Assembly (NCBI RefSeq): GCF_900113015.1
Contig: NZ_FONV01000002.1
Span: 434,001 to 498,000 of the forward strand
Length of the DNA stretch: 64,000 nt
Origin: Actinoplanes philippinensis
Lineage (GTDB): Bacteria > Actinomycetota > Actinomycetes > Mycobacteriales > Micromonosporaceae
Direction: 5' to 3'
Shown: piece after piece, positions 9,717 through 19,746 of the stretch
Layout: each line of letters opens with the position of its first letter
Numbering within the stretch: position 1 is the first letter of the stretch
Made by a program: the position numbers and the translations under genes
The notes under the pieces: model-generated
What the model saw: the letters and a program-made list of their open reading frames with translations, nothing else
Told to the model about the DNA's origin: nothing
Database searches by the model: none

Positions 9717-9764
9717 GACGCCCGTGGGGCGTGACCCTGCTCCGGGTCACGCCCCACGGGCGTC
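9717..9764 (-). terminator. Strong hairpin terminator after the NlpC/P60 gene
   Basis: A perfect 21-base-pair stem (9717-9737 with 9744-9764) closes a 6-base loop, 41 bases beyond the stop of the minus-strand NlpC/P60 gene. It separates that gene from the mraZ promoter region. There is only a weak U-rich tail, which is common in high-GC actinobacteria. Confidence 0.85.
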
Positions 9765-9804
9765 GCTGCTGTTCCTTACTTACTACTGCCGCTGTGCGTC
9801 CCGG

Positions 9805-10620
9805 TCAGGCGACCAGGCGGCGCACCACGTAGCTGTTGCTCCAGATCTTGTGCTTGCCGACCCGTGCTCCGGTGTGGGGTGAGTCGTAGATGTAGCCGTT
9901 GCCGGCGTAGATGCCGGCGTGGTAGCCGTACGACCCGTTCCGGAAGATGATCAGGTCACCGACCTGCTTCTTGCTCTTGGCGACGGCCTTGCCGTACTTC
10001 TGCTGCGAGTTCGCCTTGTGCGGCAGGCTCTTGCCGGTCGCCTTCTTGTAGACGTACTTGGTGTAACCGGAGCAGTCGAAGCGCTTCGGCCCGGAGGCGC
10101 CGTACTTGTACAGCGCGCCCTTGTGCTTCTTGGCCTCGGCCAGCACCTTGGCGCCGCTGGCCTTCACGGTCACCTTGACCTTGCTGGTGACCTTTTGGTT
10201 GTAGCCGGAGCCGGTGAAGACGGTCCGGACCCAGACGGTGCTGGTCGGCTTGGCGGTGAGCGACACCGTGCCGCTCTTCACCGTCTCGGTGTCCCAGGTG
10301 CGCCACGCGCCGTTGCTGTAGCCCTGGAGGCGCACGGTGCCCTTGGCGACCTGGTTGGTGCTGGGGTCGATCACCTTGGCGGTGACCTTGAGGGTGGAGC
10401 CCCACTTGAGGCTCCGGGTGCTCGTCGCCGACCACATCGAGGGTGTGACCTTCGGCGCGGCCGCCGCGACGGCGACCGGGGTGGCGATGGGGGTCGTGGC
10501 GGCCGCCGCGGGTGACGCGGCGATCAACTGCCCGGCACAGAGGCAGAGACCCAGGGACAGTGCGACGGTTCCGGTGCCGATGGACGCGCGGCGGCGCCGG
10601 CTCGAACTGTGTTCGTGCAC
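9805..10620 (-). CDS. Secreted NlpC/P60 peptidoglycan hydrolase
   Basis: A 271-residue exported cell wall endopeptidase. The GTG at 10620 (VHEHSSSRRRR) is preferred because a GGAGGG site lies about 11 bases upstream and it gives a normal signal peptide: a basic stretch, then the hydrophobic core TVALSLGLCLCAGQLIAASP and AAAA cleavage region. Residues about 60-155 look like a beta-rich bacterial Ig-like repeat domain (SLKWGSTLKVTAKV). The C-terminal 110 residues are the NlpC/P60 domain with catalytic Cys in FDCSGYTKYVYKK, His in GYHAGIYAGNGYIYDS and a further His in SPHTG. The gene stands alone behind a ydaO riboswitch, a frequent arrangement for actinobacterial wall hydrolases. Confidence 0.93.
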   Translation of the reverse strand: MHEHSSSRRRRASIGTGTVALSLGLCLCAGQLIAASPAAAATTPIATPVAVAAAAPKVTPSMWSATSTRSLKWGSTLKVTAKVIDPSTNQVAKGTVRLQGYSNGAWRTWDTETVKSGTVSLTAKPTSTVWVRTVFTGSGYNQKVTSKVKVTVKASGAKVLAEAKKHKGALYKYGASGPKRFDCSGYTKYVYKKATGKSLPHKANSQQKYGKAVAKSKKQVGDLIIFRNGSYGYHAGIYAGNGYIYDSPHTGARVGKHKIWSNSYVVRRLVA

Positions 10621-10640
10621 GGTAGAGAGATCCCTCCGGC

Positions 10641-10800
10641 ACGCCTGCGAGGTTAGCTGTCGGGTTCGGGCGGGAAGGTTGCCCGGCCGCGGGTGGGCGG
10701 CTTCACCCCAAGGTCTCCCCGATGCGCCACGGGAACTGCGGTGGCGCGGGAGAGACCGGTAATGGGTCCCCCGTCCCTGCCCCCGAATGCCTTGTCTGGT
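10641..10800 (-). ncRNA. ydaO-yuaA (cyclic di-AMP) riboswitch
   Basis: The minus strand contains, in order, the ydaO core blocks ACGGGGGACCCATTACC (10774-10758), GGGGTGAAGCC (10709-10699) and CGAACCCGACAGCTAACCTC (10667-10648), then CGCAGGCGT just before the GGAGGG ribosome site of the NlpC/P60 gene. These blocks and their spacing match the class that senses c-di-AMP and usually turns expression off when the ligand is bound. The 5' boundary is approximate. No terminator is obvious between the aptamer and the start codon, so control of translation initiation is possible. Confidence 0.92.
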
Positions 10801-11185
10801 GTGGCTCAACTGCGGTGTCGCACCGGTCCGGCCCGGGGCAGGGCTCGGCGTGAACCGATCCGGTGCGGCCGGCGAGCGGATTGCGTCCGGCGAATCTTTG
10901 GTACCCGAGTCCGGCCATGATCGTCAGCGTGGGGGTAATCACGGTCAGTAATTGGCACACATGTCGGTGTCCAGTTTGTTACCTCCACGTGACAAATGCT
11001 CCCACCGAAAGTAGTGAGACAGATACATAGCGTTGAAGGTTACGGGTGAAACAGAACACACAAATAGTCCCGTCACCAACGTGGCAGACGTCCGAAAAGC
11101 CCGGACCGGGGAAAACACCGGCCACACCGTGATCTTGACGGTCTGGCAACGCGTCGTGACGTTCGAGTCCGGTACCCTCGCTGGC

Positions 11186-12418
11186 GTGACGGACGGAATG
11201 CCTCTCATCGCCAAGGTCGCGACCTCCGTGTCGAAGACCGCGGCGGCGCTCTCCAGGGCCGCGGGCCGCGGCGACGGCTCGGTGATCGGCGGCTGGATCG
11301 GCCTCAAGATCGACCCCGACCTGCTGGCCCACCTCGCGGCCGGCCGCGCCGTCGCGCTGGTCTCCGGGACCAACGGCAAGACCACGACGACCCGGCTCAC
11401 CGCGGCCGCTGTCGGCGTCCTCGGCCGCGTGGCCACCAACTCGTTCGGCGCCAACATGCCGACCGGCCACACCTCGGCGCTCGCCAAGGAGGGGCACACC
11501 CCGTTCGCGGTCCTCGAGGTCGACGAGCACTACCTGGCCCAGGTCATCGACCAGACCCGGCCCAGGGTGGTGGCGCTGCTCAACCTCTCCCGCGACCAGC
11601 TCGACCGGGCGAAGGAGGTGGCGATGATGGCGCAGCTGTGGAAGACGGCGCTCGCCGGCCACCCCGAGATCCGCGTGGTCGCCAACTCCGACGACCCGAT
11701 GGTGGTGTGGGCCGCGGCCGGCAGCCCGGAGGTCACCTGGTTCAGCGCCGGCCAGCGGTGGCTCGACGACTCATTCGTCTGCCCGGAGAGCGGCCACCCG
11801 ATCGAGCGCGCCCAGGGCGACTGGTGGTGCACCGGCTGCCCGCTGCGCCGCCCACGCCCGCAGTGGGTCGTCGAGGACGAGGGCGTCATCGACCCGCGCG
11901 GCGACTGGCACCTGGTCAAGCTGCAGCTGCCCGGCCGGGTCAACATCGGCAACGCCGCCACCGCGCTGGCCGTGGCCGCCGAGTTCGGGGTCCGGCCGAT
12001 CGAGGCGCTCCCCCGGCTCTCCCGGGTCGCGTCGATCGCCGGCCGCTACGCGCAGGTCGACCGGGACGGGCGCAACATCCGGCTGCTGCTCGCGAAGAAC
12101 CCGGCGAGCTGGCTGGAGGCCTTCGACATGGCCGACCAGGCGCCGACCCTGCTCTCCATCAACGCGCGCGACCCCGACGGGCTGGACACGTCGTGGCTCT
12201 ACGACGTCGACTTCTCCCCGCTGCGCGACCGCCCGGTGCTGATCACCGGCGACCGGGCGTATGACCTGGCCGTCCGCCTCCAGGTGAACCAGGTGCAGTT
12301 CCGTCACGTACAGACATTCGACGAGGCGCTGCGGTCGGTGCCGCCCGGCCGCCTCGAAGTGATCGCCAACTACACGGCGTTCCAGGACATCCGAGCGGAG
12401 TTGGACCGTGTCAACTGA
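11186..12418 (+). CDS. murT: MurT, lipid II isoglutaminyl synthase Mur-ligase-like subunit
   Basis: Partner of GatD; MurT activates the D-Glu alpha-carboxylate of lipid II with ATP so that GatD-derived ammonia can amidate it. Visible are the P-loop VSGTNGKTTTTRL, the Mur ligase central domain (LLNLSRDQLDRAKEV) and a C-terminal DUF1727 domain (around AKNPASWLEAF). A zinc-ribbon insertion lies near residues 215-240 (CPESGHP...CTGC), but it shows only three cysteines. The GTG at 11186 (410 residues) follows a TACCCT -10 element by 7 bases, suggesting a leaderless mRNA; ATG at 11198 is the alternative. The stop overlaps the gatD start by 11 bases. Confidence 0.95.
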   Translation: MTDGMPLIAKVATSVSKTAAALSRAAGRGDGSVIGGWIGLKIDPDLLAHLAAGRAVALVSGTNGKTTTTRLTAAAVGVLGRVATNSFGANMPTGHTSALAKEGHTPFAVLEVDEHYLAQVIDQTRPRVVALLNLSRDQLDRAKEVAMMAQLWKTALAGHPEIRVVANSDDPMVVWAAAGSPEVTWFSAGQRWLDDSFVCPESGHPIERAQGDWWCTGCPLRRPRPQWVVEDEGVIDPRGDWHLVKLQLPGRVNIGNAATALAVAAEFGVRPIEALPRLSRVASIAGRYAQVDRDGRNIRLLLAKNPASWLEAFDMADQAPTLLSINARDPDGLDTSWLYDVDFSPLRDRPVLITGDRAYDLAVRLQVNQVQFRHVQTFDEALRSVPPGRLEVIANYTAFQDIRAELDRVN

Positions 12419-13121
12419 GGCCCTGCGGATCGTGTGGATCTACCCGGATCTGCTCTCGACCTACGGCGACCGCGGCAACATGCTGATCCTCGCCCGGCGC
12501 GCCGCCGAGCGCGGCATCCCGGCCGAGACCTACGAGGTCCGCTCCGACCAGAGCATGCCGCACACGGCCGACATCTACCTGATCGGCGGCGGCGAGGACG
12601 GCCCGCAGGCCCTGGCCGCCCAGCGCCTCATCGCCGACGGCGGGCTCCACCAGGCCGTCGCCCAGGGCGCCGCGGTCCTCTCCATCTGCGCCGGTTACCA
12701 ACTGCTCGGCCACTCGTTCTTCGCCAAGGGCGCCAAGTGCGCCGGGCTGGGCCTGCTGGACATCACGTCCGACCGGGGCGAGACCCGGGCGGTCGGCGAG
12801 CTCCGCGGCGAGATCGACCCACGGCTCGGCCTGCCGGCGCTCACCGGATTCGAGAACCACGGAGGGCGTACGCATCTGGGCGCCCACGCCGCGCCACTCG
12901 CCCGGGTGACCGGCGGCATCGGCAACGACGGACAGACCGAGGGCGCCTGGGCCGGCAAGATCCTCGGGACGTATTCGCACGGGCCGGCGCTCGCCCGCAA
13001 CCCGGCGATAGCCGATCTGCTACTGCGTTGGGCGACAGGCGCGGATAGGCTGGCTCCTCTCGACGACACCTGGGCCGACCGGCTCCGGTCCGAACGACTC
13101 GCCGCGGCGACCCCGGCCTGA
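12408..13121 (+). CDS. gatD: GatD, glutamine amidotransferase subunit of lipid II isoglutaminyl synthase
   Basis: A 237-residue class I (CobB/CobQ-like) glutaminase that supplies ammonia to MurT. The nucleophile Cys lies in SICAGYQLLGHSF near residue 94, and the catalytic His is in GTYSHGPALARNP near residue 190. The N-terminus IVWIYPDLLSTYGDRGNMLI is typical. The GTG at 12408 lies inside murT (11-base overlap), so the two subunits are probably made in fixed ratio. Amidation of D-Glu at position 2 of the stem is expected in this organism. Confidence 0.95.
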   Translation: MSTEALRIVWIYPDLLSTYGDRGNMLILARRAAERGIPAETYEVRSDQSMPHTADIYLIGGGEDGPQALAAQRLIADGGLHQAVAQGAAVLSICAGYQLLGHSFFAKGAKCAGLGLLDITSDRGETRAVGELRGEIDPRLGLPALTGFENHGGRTHLGAHAAPLARVTGGIGNDGQTEGAWAGKILGTYSHGPALARNPAIADLLLRWATGADRLAPLDDTWADRLRSERLAAATPA

Positions 13122-13175
13122 CCTGTTATCCGAGACCTTGTCCACAACCGACGACAGTTGGGGCGGTAGGCCTGC

Positions 13176-13901
13176 ATGACCGACAACCTGATCGCCCCGC
13201 GGGGCACCAGTCCCGCGGACCCTCAGGCAGTTGAGCAGGCCGGCCCCGCCACCGGGTGGAAGCGCCGTCTGACCCGGTTCGCCGTGCTCGGCGCCGGGGT
13301 GGCGGCCCTCGCCGGTGTCGCCGCGGCTCTCCCGCTCAAGGAGATCGCCGAGACGTTGTCGGCCATGGGTCCCAGCGCGGTCGTGGCGGTCGCGGTGCTC
13401 GGCGGCATGCTGCTGTCGGTGCTCGTTCCCCGTACGTTGATCACCATGACCTGCGGCGCCCTCCTCGGCGCCGTCACCGGTGGCGCCGCAGCCCTGGCCG
13501 CCGCCGTGATCGCCGCGGTCGCCACCTACTACGCGGGCCGCTGGGCCGGCCGCGGCGCCCTCCAGGCCCGGGCCGGCAGCCGCCTGGCCCGCCTCGACGG
13601 CTGGCTCAACCGTCGCGGCCTCGCCGCCGTCCTGCTGGTCCGGTTCCTCCCCCTGGCCCCGTTCGGCCTGGTCGGCTACGCCTACGGCGCCACCAGCGTC
13701 TGCCGCAAGCGCTACCTGCTCGGCACCACGATCGCCGCCATCCCGTCCACGGTCACCTACGCCATCATCGGCGCCGCGGTGGCCGCCCCCGGCGACATGA
13801 ACCTGCTGACCCTCGCCCCCGCCGCCGTCAGCTTCATCCTCTCCACCGTGATCATCCTGCGCTGGCGCCACACCGCCCGCCGAGACGCCACCCCGGCCTG
13901 A
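13176..13901 (+). CDS. DedA/VTT-domain (TVP38/TMEM64-like) membrane protein
   Basis: A 241-residue protein with five to six hydrophobic segments and the VTT/SNARE-associated signature: LLVRFLPLAPFGLVGYAYG with the conserved Arg-Phe-x-Pro, preceded by an amphipathic GAxxG-type region (TCGALLGAVTGGAAAL). Families of this fold act in lipid scrambling or undecaprenyl phosphate recycling, which would suit a neighbour of murT-gatD; for this member the role is inference. It starts at the ATG at 13176, 54 bases after gatD, and may be cotranscribed. The C-terminus is a short basic tail. Confidence 0.85.
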   Translation: MTDNLIAPRGTSPADPQAVEQAGPATGWKRRLTRFAVLGAGVAALAGVAAALPLKEIAETLSAMGPSAVVAVAVLGGMLLSVLVPRTLITMTCGALLGAVTGGAAALAAAVIAAVATYYAGRWAGRGALQARAGSRLARLDGWLNRRGLAAVLLVRFLPLAPFGLVGYAYGATSVCRKRYLLGTTIAAIPSTVTYAIIGAAVAAPGDMNLLTLAPAAVSFILSTVIILRWRHTARRDATPA

Positions 13902-14063
13902 CCTCCACCCTTCCGCGGCACCTCACGGCGAACCCGGCGCCGCACCCTTCCGGGCGGCGTGGGGGCGGTCGGGTGAGGGCCGGCTGGAGAGGTTTCGCAG
14001 TCATGGCCCGAGCCCGCAAGCCGTGCCGCCGCGACGCGTCCCCGTCCGTGGCGGGTGGCGGGC

Positions 14064-14140
14064 GGGTCGCGGGTCGCGGGTCGCGGGTCGCGGGTCCCGG
14101 GTCGCGGGTCGCGGGTCGCGGGTCGCGGGTCCCGGGTCGC
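14064..14140. repeat. 7-bp tandem repeat, 11 copies
   Basis: Eleven head-to-tail copies of GGGTCGC, of which the fifth and tenth read GGGTCCC, lie between the convergent DedA-like gene and aroA. The array is intergenic and ends 24 bases before the aroA stop codon. The rest of the interval 13902-14163 shows no gene. Confidence 0.95.
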
Positions 14141-14164
14141 GCAGATCGTGACCTCGGGAGGCCG

Positions 14165-15418
14165 CTAGAGGGTGGCCAGGTCGGTGAAGTAGGCGGGGTA
14201 GGTCTTCGCCACGCACGCCGGGTCGGTGATCTCGATCCCGGGGGTCCGGAGACCGATCAACGAGAGGCTCATCGCCATCCGGTGGTCGTCGTAGGTGGCG
14301 AAGCGGGTCGGCTGTGGGGCGCCGGGGTGGATGGTGAAGCCGTCGGGGTCCTCGACGGCGTCGATGCCGGCTCGGCGCAGCTCGGTGACGACGGCGCCGA
14401 TGCGGTCGGTCTCCTTGCCGCGGATGAAACCGATGCCGCGGACCCGGGTCGGGGAGTCGGCGAAGACGGCCACGGCCGCGAGAGTCTGCGCGGTGTCCGA
14501 GATGTCGGCCATGTCGACGTCGACGCCGTGGAGGCGGCCGGTGGAACGGACGGTCACCGAATCCGCGGTACGGCTCACCGAGGCGCCCATCCGTTCCAGG
14601 ACGTCGGCGAACCGTACATCCCCCTGAAGGCTCTCCGCGCCCAGACCGGAAACGGTGACCTGACCGCCGGTGATGGCCGCCGCGCCGAGGAAGTAGGAGG
14701 CCGCGCTGGCGTCCGGCTCGATCGCATACGCCGCCGGACGGTAGGCGCCGGCCGGCACGGCGAGGCCGTCGACGGTGACGCCGAACGCGGCCATCACCGC
14801 CGTGGTCATCTCCACATACGGCACCGAGACCAGCGGTGACGTCAGCGCGACGGTCAGCCCGCGCGGCATCAGCGGCCCGGCCATCAGCAGACCGGACAGG
14901 AACTGGCTGGAGATGTGGCCGCTCACCTCGACGTGGCCGCCGTGCGCGGGGCCGGTGACGGCGGCCGGCAGGAACCCGGGCGCGCCGAGCTCGTCGACTC
15001 CGGCGCCGATCTGCCGCAGCGCGTCGAGGACCGGCCCGAACGGCCGTGCCCGCAGCTGCTCGGCGCCGTCGACGACGGTCCGCCCGGGCAGGAGCGCCGC
15101 CGCCGGCAGGATGAACCGCGAGGTGGTCCCGGACTGGCGGGCGTCGATCGTGCCGGCGCCGGTCGTGGCCGCGGGGTCGATGCCGGTGACGGCGACCGTG
15201 CACGCCTGCTCGTCGGTGACGACGGTGGCGCCGAGGGCGGCCACGGCGCCCATCATGGCGCGGGTGTCGTCGGCGAAGAGGACGCCGGTGAGCGTGGACG
15301 TGCCGGGGGCGAGGGCGGCGCAGAGCAGCGCGCGGTTGGTGATGCTCTTGGAGCCGGGCGGCCGGACCGTCGCGTCGACGGGTTTGGTGAGCGGTGCGAC
15401 AGCGAGCACGTCCGGCAT
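14165..15418 (-). CDS. aroA: AroA, 3-phosphoshikimate 1-carboxyvinyltransferase (EPSP synthase)
   Basis: Sixth step of the shikimate pathway, joining phosphoenolpyruvate to shikimate 3-phosphate in the cytoplasm. The 417-residue protein shows the paired family signatures: PGSKSITNRALLCAALA near residue 21, RQSGTTSRFILPAAALL near 95, the catalytic DIADTAQTLA-like stretch (DISDTAQTLAAVAVFA), GIGFIRGKETDRIGAV, and DDHRMAMSLSLIGL near the end. The loop after GTTSRF begins ILPAA rather than the LPAL-type order of some glyphosate-sensitive enzymes; sensitivity cannot be judged by eye. It is downstream of leuS but separated by a terminator hairpin. Confidence 0.96.
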   Translation of the reverse strand: MPDVLAVAPLTKPVDATVRPPGSKSITNRALLCAALAPGTSTLTGVLFADDTRAMMGAVAALGATVVTDEQACTVAVTGIDPAATTGAGTIDARQSGTTSRFILPAAALLPGRTVVDGAEQLRARPFGPVLDALRQIGAGVDELGAPGFLPAAVTGPAHGGHVEVSGHISSQFLSGLLMAGPLMPRGLTVALTSPLVSVPYVEMTTAVMAAFGVTVDGLAVPAGAYRPAAYAIEPDASAASYFLGAAAITGGQVTVSGLGAESLQGDVRFADVLERMGASVSRTADSVTVRSTGRLHGVDVDMADISDTAQTLAAVAVFADSPTRVRGIGFIRGKETDRIGAVVTELRRAGIDAVEDPDGFTIHPGAPQPTRFATYDDHRMAMSLSLIGLRTPGIEITDPACVAKTYPAYFTDLATL

Positions 15419-15436
15419 GCCCCTGATTCAACAGGC

Positions 15437-15473
15437 GAACGGCCCGCCCCCGGCAGGCGCGGGCGGGCCGTTC
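15437..15473 (-). terminator. Hairpin terminator between leuS and aroA
   Basis: A perfect 13-bp stem (15437-15449 with 15461-15473) with an 11-base loop begins 11 bases after the leuS stop. It should limit read-through from leuS into aroA. Confidence 0.8.
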
Positions 15474-15483
15474 CACGAAGTGG

Positions 15484-18291
15484 TCAGACGACGACGCTGA
15501 CCAGGCGCCCCTTCACCACGATGACCTTCTTCGGCTCCTTGCCGGCCAGCGCCTCGGCGACGGCGGCCAGCGCGGCCGCGCGTACCTCCTCCTCGGGCGT
15601 CTCCGGGGAGACCTCGACCCGGCCGCGGACCTTGCCGTTGACCTGGACCGGGTAGGTGATCGCGTCGGCGACCAGCTGGGCCGGGTCGGCGACCGGGAAA
15701 GCGGTGTACGCCAGCGAGCCCTCGTGGCCCAGCTTGCTCCACAGCTCCTCGGCCATGTGCGGCGCGAACGGCGAGATCATCAGCACCAGCGGCTCGATCG
15801 CCTCACGCGACACCGTCTCCTGCGGGGTCAGCGTGTTGGTCAGCTCGATCAGCTTGGCGATGGCCGTGTTGAACCGCAGCTCCTCCATGTCCTCGCGGAC
15901 GCCGGCGATGATCCGGTGCAGGACCTTGCGGGTCTTCGGGTCCAGCGGCTCGTCGGTGACCCGCGGCGCGCCGGTCTCCTCGTCGACGACCAGGCGCCAG
16001 GCGCGCTGCAGGAACCGCTGCGAGCCGACGACGGCACGGGTCTCCCAGGGGCGGGAGACGTCCAGCGGGCCCATCGCCATCTCGTACACCCGGAACGTGT
16101 CGGCGCCGTACTGCTCGCACATCTCGTCGGGGGTGACGACGTTCTTCAGCGACTTGCCCATCTTGCCGTAGCTGCGGACGACCTCCACGTCGCCGTGGAA
16201 GTACTTGCCGTCGCGCTCGACGACCTCCTCGGCCGGCACGTAGAAGCCACGGGCGTCCTGGAACGCGTACGCCTGGATGTAGCCCTGGTTGAACAGCTTC
16301 TTGAACGGCTCGAACGACGAGACGTGGCCCAGGTCGAACAGCACCTTGTGCCAGAAGCGGGCGTACAGCAGGTGCAGGACCGCGTGCTCGACGCCGCCCA
16401 CGTACAGGTCGACACCGCCCGGGTCGCCCTCGGAGCGCGGGCCCATCCAGTAGGCCTCGTTCTCCGGGTCGACGGCGAACTTCTCGTTCTTCGGGTCCAG
16501 GTAGCGCAGCTCGTACCAGCAGGAGCCGGCCCACTGCGGCATGGTGTTGGTCTCCCGGGTGTACGTCTTCAGCCCGTCACCCAGGTCCAGCTCGACCTGC
16601 ACCCAGTCCTTCTTGCGGGACAGCGGCGTCTCCGGCTCGGAGTTCGCGTCGTCCGGGTCGAAGGTGCGCGGCGAGAAGTCGTCGACGTCCGGCAGCTCGA
16701 CCGGCAGCATCGACTCGGGCAGCGCGATCGGCAGGCCGGTCTCGTCGTAGACGATCGGGAACGGCTCGCCCCAGTACCGCTGGCGGCTGAACAGCCAGTC
16801 CCGCAGGCGGTAGGTGGTCGCGCCGGCGCCCTTGCCGTTCTCCTCCAGCCAGGTGATCATCGCGGCCTTGGCGTCGTCCTTGTTCAGGCCGTTCAGGAAG
16901 TCCGAGTTGATCACCGCGCCGTCGCCGACCCAGGCGCCCTCGAAGCCCTCGGGCGTCTCGATGGTCCGGACCACCGGCAGCTCGAACACGGTCGCGAACT
17001 CGAAGTCACGCTCGTCGTGCGCGGGCACCGCCATGATCGCGCCGGTGCCGTAGCCGGCCAGCACGTAGTCGGCGATGAACACCGGCACGCGCTGGTCGTT
17101 GACCGGGTTGATCGCATACCCCCCGGTGAAGACGCCGGTCTTGACCTTGCCGTCGGCGGTCCGCTCCTCCTCGGTCTTCGCGGCGGCGGTCGCCCGGTAG
17201 GCCGCGACGGCCTCGGCCGGGGTCGCGTGCCCGCCGGTCCAGACCTCGTGGGTGCCGTCCGGCCAGGCCGCCGGCACGATCGACTCGACCAGCTCGTGCT
17301 CCGGGGCCAGGACCATGTAGGTGGCGCCGAACAGGGTGTCCGGGCGGGTGGTGAAGACCCGGATGACGCCCTCGGACGAGGCGACCGGGAAGTCGACGTG
17401 GGCGCCGCGCGACCGGCCGATCCAGTTGCGCTGCATCAGCTTGACCGGCTCCGGCCAGTCCAGCGCGTCCAGGTCCTCCACCAGGCGGTCGCCGTACGCG
17501 GTGATCCGCATCATCCACTGCTTCAGGCTGCGCTGGAAGACCGGGAAGTTGCCCCGCTCGGAGCGGCCGTCCGGGGTGACCTCCTCGTTGGCCAGCACGG
17601 TGCCCAGGCCGGGGCACCAGTTCACCGGCGCCTCGGACACATACGCCAGGCGGTGGTCGTCGATCAGCCTGCGCTTCTCGGTGGCGGACAGACCGGCCCA
17701 CTCCGGGCCACGAGCGCCCGACTCGTACGACTCGATCAGCTCTTGAATGGGTCGTGCCTTGCCGACCGAGGGGTCGAACCAGGAGTTGAAGATCTGCAGG
17801 AAGATCCACTGGGTCCAGCGGTAGTACTCCGGGTCGGTCGTCGAGAAGGACCGCCGGTCGTCGTACGCCAGGCCCAGCCGCCGCAGCTGCTGCCGGTACC
17901 GCTCGACGTTCGCCGCGGTGGTGACCGCCGGGTGGGTGCCGGTCTGCACCGCATACTGCTCGGCGGGCAGGCCGAACGCGTCGAAGCCCATCGGGTGCAG
18001 CACGTTGAAGCCGGCCTGCCGCTTGTACCGGGTGTAGCAGTCGGTGCCGATGTAGCCCAGCGGGTGCCCGACGTGCAGGCCGGCGCCGGACGGATACGGG
18101 AACATGTCCTGCACGTGCAGCTTGGGTGCGCCGGACCGGGGATGCTCGGGGTCGGCCAGCTCGCCGGAGGGGTTGGGCGCGTAGAACGTCCCGTGCGCGT
18201 CCCAGAAGTCCTGCCAGCGCCGCTCGATCTCACCGGCCAGCGCGGCGGTGTAACGGAAGGGCGGGGTCTCGGTCTCGCTCATCTTCACCAT
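15484..18291 (-). CDS. leuS: LeuS, leucyl-tRNA synthetase
   Basis: Class Ia aminoacyl-tRNA synthetase of 935 residues. The HIGH motif appears as [12 protein letters not shown] near residue 75, the editing (CP1) domain spans about 250-450 with the [20 protein letters not shown] signature, and the KMSKS loop reads [14 protein letters not shown] near residue 714. A C-terminal anticodon domain ends with [11 protein letters not shown]. The start is ATG at 18291 or the second ATG at 18282 (MSETETPP); neither has a strong Shine-Dalgarno. A 140-base leader carries a leucine-rich mini-ORF and a terminator, indicating attenuation control. Confidence 0.97.
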   Translation of the reverse strand: MVKMSETETPPFRYTAALAGEIERRWQDFWDAHGTFYAPNPSGELADPEHPRSGAPKLHVQDMFPYPSGAGLHVGHPLGYIGTDCYTRYKRQAGFNVLHPMGFDAFGLPAEQYAVQTGTHPAVTTAANVERYRQQLRRLGLAYDDRRSFSTTDPEYYRWTQWIFLQIFNSWFDPSVGKARPIQELIESYESGARGPEWAGLSATEKRRLIDDHRLAYVSEAPVNWCPGLGTVLANEEVTPDGRSERGNFPVFQRSLKQWMMRITAYGDRLVEDLDALDWPEPVKLMQRNWIGRSRGAHVDFPVASSEGVIRVFTTRPDTLFGATYMVLAPEHELVESIVPAAWPDGTHEVWTGGHATPAEAVAAYRATAAAKTEEERTADGKVKTGVFTGGYAINPVNDQRVPVFIADYVLAGYGTGAIMAVPAHDERDFEFATVFELPVVRTIETPEGFEGAWVGDGAVINSDFLNGLNKDDAKAAMITWLEENGKGAGATTYRLRDWLFSRQRYWGEPFPIVYDETGLPIALPESMLPVELPDVDDFSPRTFDPDDANSEPETPLSRKKDWVQVELDLGDGLKTYTRETNTMPQWAGSCWYELRYLDPKNEKFAVDPENEAYWMGPRSEGDPGGVDLYVGGVEHAVLHLLYARFWHKVLFDLGHVSSFEPFKKLFNQGYIQAYAFQDARGFYVPAEEVVERDGKYFHGDVEVVRSYGKMGKSLKNVVTPDEMCEQYGADTFRVYEMAMGPLDVSRPWETRAVVGSQRFLQRAWRLVVDEETGAPRVTDEPLDPKTRKVLHRIIAGVREDMEELRFNTAIAKLIELTNTLTPQETVSREAIEPLVLMISPFAPHMAEELWSKLGHEGSLAYTAFPVADPAQLVADAITYPVQVNGKVRGRVEVSPETPEEEVRAAALAAVAEALAGKEPKKVIVVKGRLVSVVV

Positions 18292-18332
18292 CTCGTCTCG
18301 TCTTTTTTCGGTCAGGAGGCTCCGAAGGGCAC

Positions 18333-18357
18333 AAAAAAGCCCCTCGCGCAGGAGGGG
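18333..18357 (-). terminator. Intrinsic terminator in the leuS leader (attenuator)
   Basis: On the minus strand CCCCTC (18357-18352) pairs with GAGGGG (18345-18340) across a 6-base loop and is followed by six T residues (18338-18333). It lies between the leader peptide and leuS, 42 bases before the leuS ATG. An upstream hairpin formed by GCCGTGC and GCACGGC overlaps the end of the leader peptide gene. This is the layout of a transcription attenuator. Confidence 0.85.
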
Positions 18358-18389
18358 TTGCCGTGCCTGGTCCGCGTCGGGTCAGCGGA

Positions 18390-18428
18390 TCAGCACGGCT
18401 GGCTAAGGAGCAGAACGAACCGAGCCAT
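18390..18428 (-). CDS. leuS leader peptide MARFVLLLSQPC
   Basis: A 12-codon ORF upstream of leuS encodes MARFVLLLSQPC with three consecutive leucine codons CTG-CTC-CTT. Its ATG is 6 bases after a TATCAT -10 element (18440-18435), so the transcript is probably leaderless. The stop codon lies inside the first of two hairpins, and the second hairpin is an intrinsic terminator. Stalling at the Leu codons when charged tRNA-Leu is scarce would allow leuS transcription. The sequence features are direct; the mechanism is inferred from known amino-acid attenuators. Confidence 0.78.
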   Translation of the reverse strand: MARFVLLLSQPC

Positions 18429-18434
18429 GCGTGG

Positions 18435-18440
18435 ATGATA
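18435..18440 (-). promoter_or_regulatory. -10 element of the leuS transcript
   Basis: TATCAT on the minus strand, 6 bases before the leader-peptide ATG. No clear -35 hexamer was found at 17-18 bases; the region upstream reads GTGACGAACGGGG. Confidence 0.6.
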
Positions 18441-18711
18441 CCCCCCGTTCGTCACGGACGGCGACCGGTATGGCGGGCGCGTGACATACTCCCGGCTGTC
18501 CACAGGCGACCGCCTGGGACGGCGGATGGCCCGAGTTCGTCCGAATCCCCCTCGATCAGGCCTTTCGGCGTTGCGCGCGGACGGGGCTAACCTGTGGGGA
18601 CGGGCAACGAGCGCCGGAGGCCCTCGGCCGCTGGGCGCCCGCGATCTTACGGTGCCCTTGACGGTGGGTGATCGCCGCCGTACGGGGGTAGACACGTTTT
18701 GGAGGAGGCCC

Positions 18712-19742
<1,031 letters not shown>

Positions 19743-19746
<4 letters not shown>

